64,000 nucleotides of DNA from Caldifarciminota bacterium (GTDB taxonomy: Bacteria; Hydrothermota; Tepidihabitantia; B3-TA06): contig JAFGSK010000054.1 in assembly GCA_016934635.1 (NCBI GenBank), forward strand, positions 29,671 through 93,670, in the 5' to 3' direction. The notes beneath the pieces were generated by a model. It worked only from the letters and a program-made list of their open reading frames with translations. It had not been told where the DNA came from and did not search any database. Shown here one piece after another: positions 59,228 through 64,000 of the stretch. The position numbers and the translations under genes were made by a program. Position 1 is the stretch's first letter. Each line of letters begins with the position of its first letter.

Positions 59228-60301
59228 ATGCCTTTGTTAAACATCCTGTGGTGCCTTCTGGGCTTTGGCAAGGCAGAGGCTCAGGCCGATGCTTTGTTGT
59301 CTCGTTTTATTACCACAACCGAAGTATGTATGAGTGACTATGCTTCAGCAATAGATGATTTGGGTTACCTCTGGTTCGTATGGAACGATGGTGATAACAA
59401 TTACGCGCTAAGGTTCAACCGTAACGGAAAGGTAGCCTTAGAGAAAACATCTTTGCCGGAGGCCGGTTATGTAGGTCCGATTGTCTTAACCGATCGATGG
59501 TGCAACGCATACTTTACATTAGGCGGTTGGGGTGGGTCTTCTTGTATCTTAGGGAGGATCTCGCCGACAGGTGAGATAGAAGTATTCTCATCGTGGCTCC
59601 CCAATCTAGGTTCTGTGGCGGCGTATATGGAGATTATACCTGGTGATACATTTTGGATTGTAGGTGACGGTATTCGTACAAAGGATTGCGAGATATCGAA
59701 AGGTTTGATTACACCCGAAGGTATTACTCCAGTATCCAAGGAGATTCACCCTGAAACGATCGTACTGCGTAATCTAATGTACAGGGATGAGTACACGGTT
59801 GCCCTGATTGACTTCGAAAACAGAATAGGCCGAACCTATTTCCCAGTAAGGGACAAACTTTACCAGCACACCTACAGTTTAGACGATTACGAGCATGAAG
59901 AAAGGGAGTACAGATTGCGGGATTATATCTGGCGAAGCTACACCGATATATGGATTAATCGATCTATCTGTGCCCCTCACAAGGATGGAGGTTATAGTCT
60001 TTGCATAAAGGACCCGTTCGACACAACAACCACACACATTGTACGTCTGAACGAGAACCGCGAGCTCGTAGACCCTTCGACCCTGAGCGGAGGAGGGGTA
60101 TACTCGGCACGTTCCTTTGATCGCTTACCCAGAAACACTAAGGCATATGCTGCATTAGAGGTTAAGATACTAGGAAAAGAGATTAATGGACAATACTACA
60201 TGCATGCACCGGATTCCGCTTGTGTAATCTTTTGGGGCTGTGATGACGAAGGCAACCTTTATGCCTACCAAAAAGTAAAAAGATACGGAGAAGAACAATG
60301 A
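59228..60301 (+). CDS. Secreted protein of unknown function (paralogue of the next gene)
   Basis: 357 aa from ATG 59228. Signal peptide with cleavage near KAEAQA (MPLLNILWCLLGFGKAEAQADALL). The body is repetitive beta structure (ASAIDDLGYLWFVWNDGDNNYALRFNRNGKVALEK…), perhaps a propeller, and ends with DSACVIFWGCDDEGNLYAYQKV, matching the next gene's DSAHVIFWGCDDKGNMYTYRRL. Shared ADALL just after the signal. No family recognised. The stop overlaps the next start by four bases. Confidence 0.65.
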   Translation: MPLLNILWCLLGFGKAEAQADALLSRFITTTEVCMSDYASAIDDLGYLWFVWNDGDNNYALRFNRNGKVALEKTSLPEAGYVGPIVLTDRWCNAYFTLGGWGGSSCILGRISPTGEIEVFSSWLPNLGSVAAYMEIIPGDTFWIVGDGIRTKDCEISKGLITPEGITPVSKEIHPETIVLRNLMYRDEYTVALIDFENRIGRTYFPVRDKLYQHTYSLDDYEHEEREYRLRDYIWRSYTDIWINRSICAPHKDGGYSLCIKDPFDTTTTHIVRLNENRELVDPSTLSGGGVYSARSFDRLPRNTKAYAALEVKILGKEINGQYYMHAPDSACVIFWGCDDEGNLYAYQKVKRYGEEQ

Positions 60302-61398
60302 TCTCAAACGTATTTGCAGTTATACTTGCGTTGGGGGTGGGTTCGCTTTCAAGGCAGGCCGATGCCCTGCTTACCTATGTAGTTGAGGACAGCCTTTCCC
60401 GGCACGAAACGAGGGTAGGCCTCGACTATTCCGGGGGGGTATGGCTCCTCGATAACTACCAGGGCAAGGTCCAAGTTACGCGCATAAAGCCAAACGGCAA
60501 GTCGGACCCTGAGAAGGTCGATGTATTCGAGGCGTCAAAGGCGCAGCTCGGACAACAGGTTGTCTTTGACGATTACAACACACTGTGCTTCGTCCTGGCA
60601 GGCGGCGAGAGGATCGCAGACGCCTCGCCGTTGTTTCTTTTTCAGGTAACCTCGGAAGGCAAAGTACGAAGCTACGATCCATGGCCTCTAGTGCCTTTCA
60701 AGCGCAACTATCTGGAGCGCCTTGCCGCAGATACCCTCCTTATCATGGGTGGCCACGTAATAGGCGAGATCCCGATCTCCAAGGGCATCATGACCGAGGA
60801 AGGTATCCTGCCGGCCTTTGACACCATCTATTATATGGAAGACATATCGCTTTTGAACATCGGCTCCCAGCGCGATTACTACCGTACATACATCGACTGG
60901 GACAAGGACTGGGGTCTGCGCGCCGACATCCAGTGGTACACATCCCACGAGGATGTCGGACCGGACAAGCTGAGCCTCACCGCACTCAGTCTTGGAGGCG
61001 AGGATTCCTTCTCGGTAAGATTCCTTGGGACCTATCCCTGGCGGAACTACATATGGCGTACATTCCGGAATGCCTGGATGCGATATCTGACCTTTGTGCC
61101 CTACAGGGAAGGAGGGTATATCCTTGCCGTATCCGATCCTCGGGATCGCTCTATAACTCATCTCGTGCGCCTAAGTGAGGACGGCGAACCGATCGATCCG
61201 GCTACACTCGAGAAAGGCGGGGAGTTCTCTCCGCGCCCCTTCAGGCGTCTTCCTGACCAAGCTGAATCGCACGTTGACATATCCATGTGGGGCAGGATTG
61301 AGCAGGTGCCTGACTCGGCCCACGTCATCTTCTGGGGCTGCGACGACAAGGGGAACATGTACACGTATCGCAGATTGTGGGTTAACGATAAGGATTGA
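60298..61398 (+). CDS. Secreted protein of unknown function (paralogue of the previous gene)
   Basis: 366 aa. Short signal peptide (MISNVFAVILALGVGSLS), then the same domain order as its neighbour: VGLDYSGGVWLLDNYQGKVQVTRIKPNGKSDPEK, ISKGIMTEEGILP (neighbour: ISKGLITPEGITP), HLVRLSEDGEPIDPATLEKGGEFSPRPF (neighbour: HIVRLNENRELVDPSTLSGGGVYSARSF) and the WGCDD ending. The similarity makes a tandem duplication certain. ATGA overlap, so translation is coupled. Function unknown. Confidence 0.65.
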   Translation: MISNVFAVILALGVGSLSRQADALLTYVVEDSLSRHETRVGLDYSGGVWLLDNYQGKVQVTRIKPNGKSDPEKVDVFEASKAQLGQQVVFDDYNTLCFVLAGGERIADASPLFLFQVTSEGKVRSYDPWPLVPFKRNYLERLAADTLLIMGGHVIGEIPISKGIMTEEGILPAFDTIYYMEDISLLNIGSQRDYYRTYIDWDKDWGLRADIQWYTSHEDVGPDKLSLTALSLGGEDSFSVRFLGTYPWRNYIWRTFRNAWMRYLTFVPYREGGYILAVSDPRDRSITHLVRLSEDGEPIDPATLEKGGEFSPRPFRRLPDQAESHVDISMWGRIEQVPDSAHVIFWGCDDKGNMYTYRRLWVNDKD

Positions 61399-61418
61399 AC
61401 AGGAACAAAAGGGGGAAG

Positions 61419-61446
61419 TTGACATACCTTACCGACAGGCTAGAAT
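61419..61446 (+). promoter_or_regulatory. Promoter of the subtilase gene, predicted leaderless
   Basis: TTGACA (61419-61424), 16 bases, TAGAAT (61441-61446); predicted start 61453, which is the A of the second of two adjacent in-frame ATGs (61450 and 61453). No Shine-Dalgarno sequence is present. Confidence 0.6.
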
Positions 61447-61452
61447 GAGATG

Positions 61453-62919
61453 ATGAGTTGGATGAAATGGATTCTTTTAGTGGCGCCGGTTGTTATTCAT
61501 GCCCAGACAAGCTATATCGTAAGGGTCCCGGATATTCAGAACTTCCTCGAATTCGCCGGAAGCGAACAGGTCGAGCCTCTGGTATCCTATCCTGAGCCAT
61601 CGAACGAAGTCAGAGAAAGGTTCGGGCAATACTACGTGCTGGAAGCGGCACCGGAGCTTATCGATTCTTACGTAAATGCAGGCTGCCTGATCGAGGTCTT
61701 TGCAGATCACCGCAACCGCATCGAGCCGCTCGAGGATGCAGCCTTGACTTCCTTCCAGTCCTTCTACAATCCTGCCGATACCGTCCTTTACACATACCAC
61801 ATTCCAAACGACCCCTTCTTCTGCAATCAATGGGACAAGAAAATCACCGAAACCCAATGGGCATGGGAACTGACCACAGGAAGCAAAGACATCGTGGTTG
61901 CGATCCTTGATACAGGTATCGACACCTTGCACGAAGACCTCAGGGTGAACCTGGTTGCAGGATATAACTTCGTAGCAACCTCGGAAAGCATACAGGATGT
62001 TTACGGCCACGGAACGCACGTATCAGGGATCGTTGCCGCTGAGATCGACAATGAAACAGGGATTGCAGGTATGAGTCAGTCCGGAATAATGGCTCTGAAA
62101 GTAGTCGACGACGAGGGTTACTATTTAGACAGCGATCTTATCGATGGTATCATTTACGCAGCCGAATACGGTGCAGACATAATAAGCATGAGCCTCGTCG
62201 GGGACGAGCATGAACCGATACCCCTTATACAGGATGCGGTTACCTATGCCTGGGATAAAGGCTTATTCCTGGTTGCCATCGCAGGCAACGGAGGCAGGAA
62301 CGGCTCGGTATACCCCGGGGCTTACGAGCGCGTCATGTCGGTGGGTTCTACAAAGCCAAATGATACAAGAGCTTCCGATTCTAATTATGGGGATGGTGTC
62401 GATATCTATGCTCCTGGTTACTATATATACTCAACTATGCCGAATGACAAGTACCGTTATCGAAGCGGAACCTCGATGGCCGGTCCCCAGGTGGCCGGTC
62501 TTGCCGCCCTTATCTGGAGCTGTTCCCCGGATTACACCAACCTGGACGTGTGGTCGAGGATAGTCGAGAGCGCCGATACGATCCAGATAGACATGGGTGA
62601 AGCCTTGAGGATGAACTCGAGAAAGACCCTGGGTATCATTTCTGAGGTGGAGGAGAGAGTCTGCGAGATTCAAACCTTCTCGGCCAGGATTAATAAAGGG
62701 GTGATCACCTTAAGATACCGTGCCCCTGGAAAGATACCTTTCATCTTCACTGTTTTCGACGCCACGGGTAGAAAACTCGCTTCAAAGAAAGGAATGACCG
62801 AGGAAGAAGGGGTCATAAACTTAAATCAGCCGAACCTGTCCGAAGGGGTTTACTTCTTCAGGTTCCAGGCCGGTTTTAGTGTTTCTACGGGTAAGTATGT
62901 CTTTATACACGGCAGGTAG
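61453..62919 (+). CDS. Subtilisin-like (S8) protease with C-terminal sorting-type domain
   Basis: 488 aa (ATG 61450 possible). Signal peptide (…MKWILLVAPVVIHAQ), an N-terminal prodomain-like segment (about 18-130), then a complete S8 catalytic domain: Asp about 153 (AILDTGIDT), His about 186 (GHGTHVSG), Asn about 279 (IAGNGG) and Ser about 341 (GTSMAGPQVAG). The last 85 residues (PFIFTVFDATGRKLASKKGMT…EGVYFFRFQAG…KYVFIHGR) match the tails of the thioredoxin array proteins. So both use one export or anchoring route. Confidence 0.85.
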   Translation: MSWMKWILLVAPVVIHAQTSYIVRVPDIQNFLEFAGSEQVEPLVSYPEPSNEVRERFGQYYVLEAAPELIDSYVNAGCLIEVFADHRNRIEPLEDAALTSFQSFYNPADTVLYTYHIPNDPFFCNQWDKKITETQWAWELTTGSKDIVVAILDTGIDTLHEDLRVNLVAGYNFVATSESIQDVYGHGTHVSGIVAAEIDNETGIAGMSQSGIMALKVVDDEGYYLDSDLIDGIIYAAEYGADIISMSLVGDEHEPIPLIQDAVTYAWDKGLFLVAIAGNGGRNGSVYPGAYERVMSVGSTKPNDTRASDSNYGDGVDIYAPGYYIYSTMPNDKYRYRSGTSMAGPQVAGLAALIWSCSPDYTNLDVWSRIVESADTIQIDMGEALRMNSRKTLGIISEVEERVCEIQTFSARINKGVITLRYRAPGKIPFIFTVFDATGRKLASKKGMTEEEGVINLNQPNLSEGVYFFRFQAGFSVSTGKYVFIHGR

Positions 62920-63009
62920 TATCACTAACAGAATAAACAGTAGGCGAAAATTACTTTCTCTTAACCTGATCCGACACAGTCTTTCATACTACAAGAGGTA
63001 TCTTTATAC

Positions 63010-63037
63010 TTGACTTAAGCAAGGTTTTCCCTACACT
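63010..63037 (+). promoter_or_regulatory. Promoter of the cyclase-fold gene
   Basis: TTGACT (63010-63015), 16 bases, TACACT (63032-63037), predicted start near 63044, leader about 11 bases with AGGAGG (63045-63050). Confidence 0.5.
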
Positions 63038-63054
63038 GGTATAAAGGAGGAGTA

Positions 63055-63867
63055 TTGCTGCGTGTTGAACAGGCATTGAACTATATAGAATTTAAAGGGT
63101 CGGATCTTGACCGTTACCGTAGTCGGTTTCTGTTCGACAGACAGCGCGACGATACCATGGCTACGTGGCTTCTGGGGGCGTATCAGAATTCTGACGGCGG
63201 GTATCCATTGAACCTCGAATACAGTAAACCCTCCAATATCTCCGAAACCGCCAAGATAATAGGTTACGCGGCTGAATTCGAGGTTGTTGACTCACCTGTT
63301 TGTGCTAGATCTCTCGATTTCATCGTTTCACGCCAGATGCCCGAGGGCTACTGGCAGGAGAAGCACTCGCAGCTTGAGTTAGCCGAGGAGTTGGGCGGTG
63401 AGTTCGGTCGCGCCTGGCTTTCGGCATACGTTGGGCGGGAGCTTTGTCGGGCAGGCTTCAAGGATTCTCACCAAGCAAAAAAGACGTGCAACTACCTCCT
63501 TTCCTTTCGCAGTGAAGGAACCAGGCTTACAACCTCACCTTCTATCCATTACCTTGCCATGAGTTTTTTTGCCTTGCACGACGGACCGCAGTGTGGACTT
63601 GTTAGTCAGTCTTTGGATTACGCCTTAGCTAACTTCACAACCTATCCTGAACCCAGGCTGATTACTCTACAAGCCGAGTGCCTGCTCGACGTCGGTATAC
63701 CCCAGGATCACGAGCTTCTGCGAAAAGCCAGGAGTAGACTGGTTGCGCTCCAGGCAGAGGACGGCGGATGGGGAGAAGACTATAAGGGGCTCCGGGTGCG
63801 GGTTACCCTCGACGTACTCAAGCTGTTGCTTAACTTGGGCGCGTGGAAGATCGTGGAAGAGGTTTAG
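63055..63867 (+). CDS. Prenyltransferase/squalene-cyclase-fold protein
   Basis: 270 aa, TTG start with AGGAGG five bases before. Repeated QW-like motifs (GAYQNSDGGYPL, VSRQMPEGYWQE, ALQAEDGGWGED) and alternating helices point to the alpha-alpha barrel of terpene cyclases and prenyltransferase beta subunits. It is too short for a whole squalene-hopene cyclase (about 630 aa) and lacks a DxDD motif, so a catalytic cyclase is unlikely. More likely a stand-alone barrel of this fold with an unknown ligand. Confidence 0.7.
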   Translation: MLRVEQALNYIEFKGSDLDRYRSRFLFDRQRDDTMATWLLGAYQNSDGGYPLNLEYSKPSNISETAKIIGYAAEFEVVDSPVCARSLDFIVSRQMPEGYWQEKHSQLELAEELGGEFGRAWLSAYVGRELCRAGFKDSHQAKKTCNYLLSFRSEGTRLTTSPSIHYLAMSFFALHDGPQCGLVSQSLDYALANFTTYPEPRLITLQAECLLDVGIPQDHELLRKARSRLVALQAEDGGWGEDYKGLRVRVTLDVLKLLLNLGAWKIVEEV

Positions 63868-64000
63868 AGGGAAATTTTATCGGAAGCACAGGTTTAACTG
63901 TAGGGAATTACGAAAGCGCCAGCCTAACACTTGACAAAACCAAAAGCTTGCCTAATATCCTTATAAGGATAACAAGGAGCAGGGACCCCAAGTGTGGGAC
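63868..64000. other. Window end: promoter for the next gene and repeat copy
   Basis: A promoter, TTGACA (63931-63936), 16 bases, TAATAT (63953-63958), reads rightwards out of the window. The last 20 bases contain AGGGACCCCAAGTGTGGG, related to the GGGGACCCCAAG repeat at 40780. Confidence 0.45.

Overview
This window reads as one contig from an uncultivated, diderm (Gram-negative type) bacterium outside the well-studied phyla. A WOR-3/Stahlbacteria, TA06 or other FCB-neighbour lineage fits best, but this is inference from gene content only. The support is: BamA next to a TamB-type protein and several lipoproteins (outer membrane); GatCAB (indirect Asn/Gln tRNA charging); secreted proteins ending in Bacteroidota-like (T9SS-type) C-terminal domains; and a c-di-AMP type PgpH phosphodiesterase with PhoH/YbeY. 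No tRNA, rRNA or CRISPR array was seen. Promoters are easy to read: TTGACA, 16 (rarely 17) bases, TANNNT. In at least eight cases the predicted transcription start falls on, or one base from, the start codon, so leaderless mRNAs seem common.

Layout. 0.2-11.8 kb (+): gatC-gatA-gatB, an M29-like metallopeptidase, bamA, tamB and a helicase-motif-poor priA, all overlapping or abutting. 11.9-15.2 kb (-): lipoproteins, including coiled-coil ones ending in lysine; then a divergent promoter and a stand-alone class III cyclase domain (+). 15.9-29.1 kb (-): an outer membrane barrel, then a tandem array of ten secreted thioredoxin-fold proteins plus one lipoprotein carrying only an accessory domain. Eight of these end in a sorting-type beta domain. 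This array is the most striking feature. 29.5-33.3 kb (+): der-plsY-gpsA-merR-cvpA housekeeping operon. 33.4-35.1 kb: a hypothetical (-), a Lpp-like lipoprotein and a LysM protein (+). 35.1-40.7 kb (+): phoH-pgpH-ybeY and two CBS/DUF21 membrane proteins.

40.7-48.7 kb is an accessory region rich in dispersed palindromic repeats. It holds a methyltransferase/ATP-grasp fusion gene, a DNA methyltransferase gene split by a 2.6-kb restriction-modification insertion (itself broken and carrying an IS remnant), and a DUF559 nuclease embedded in repeats. 48.7-50.7 kb (+): two DsrE-like proteins and a radical SAM (SplB-like) protein with a helix-hairpin-helix tail. 50.7-56.0 kb (+): lipoproteins sharing a novel domain and two PEGA/PQQ-propeller lipoproteins. 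56.0-59.1 kb (-): ridA, a TPR protein, a glycosyltransferase and a hydrogenase-type maturation protease. 59.2-63.9 kb (+): two paralogous secreted proteins, a subtilisin-like protease with a C-terminal sorting-type domain, and a prenyltransferase/squalene-cyclase-fold protein.

Functional themes: outer-membrane biogenesis (BamA/TamB, lipoproteins, Lpp-like tethers), a large extracytoplasmic thiol-redox repertoire, RNA processing and nucleotide signalling (YbeY, PhoH, PgpH, cyclase), and a scarred mobile-DNA island. All statements are from reading the sequence; no database search was run.
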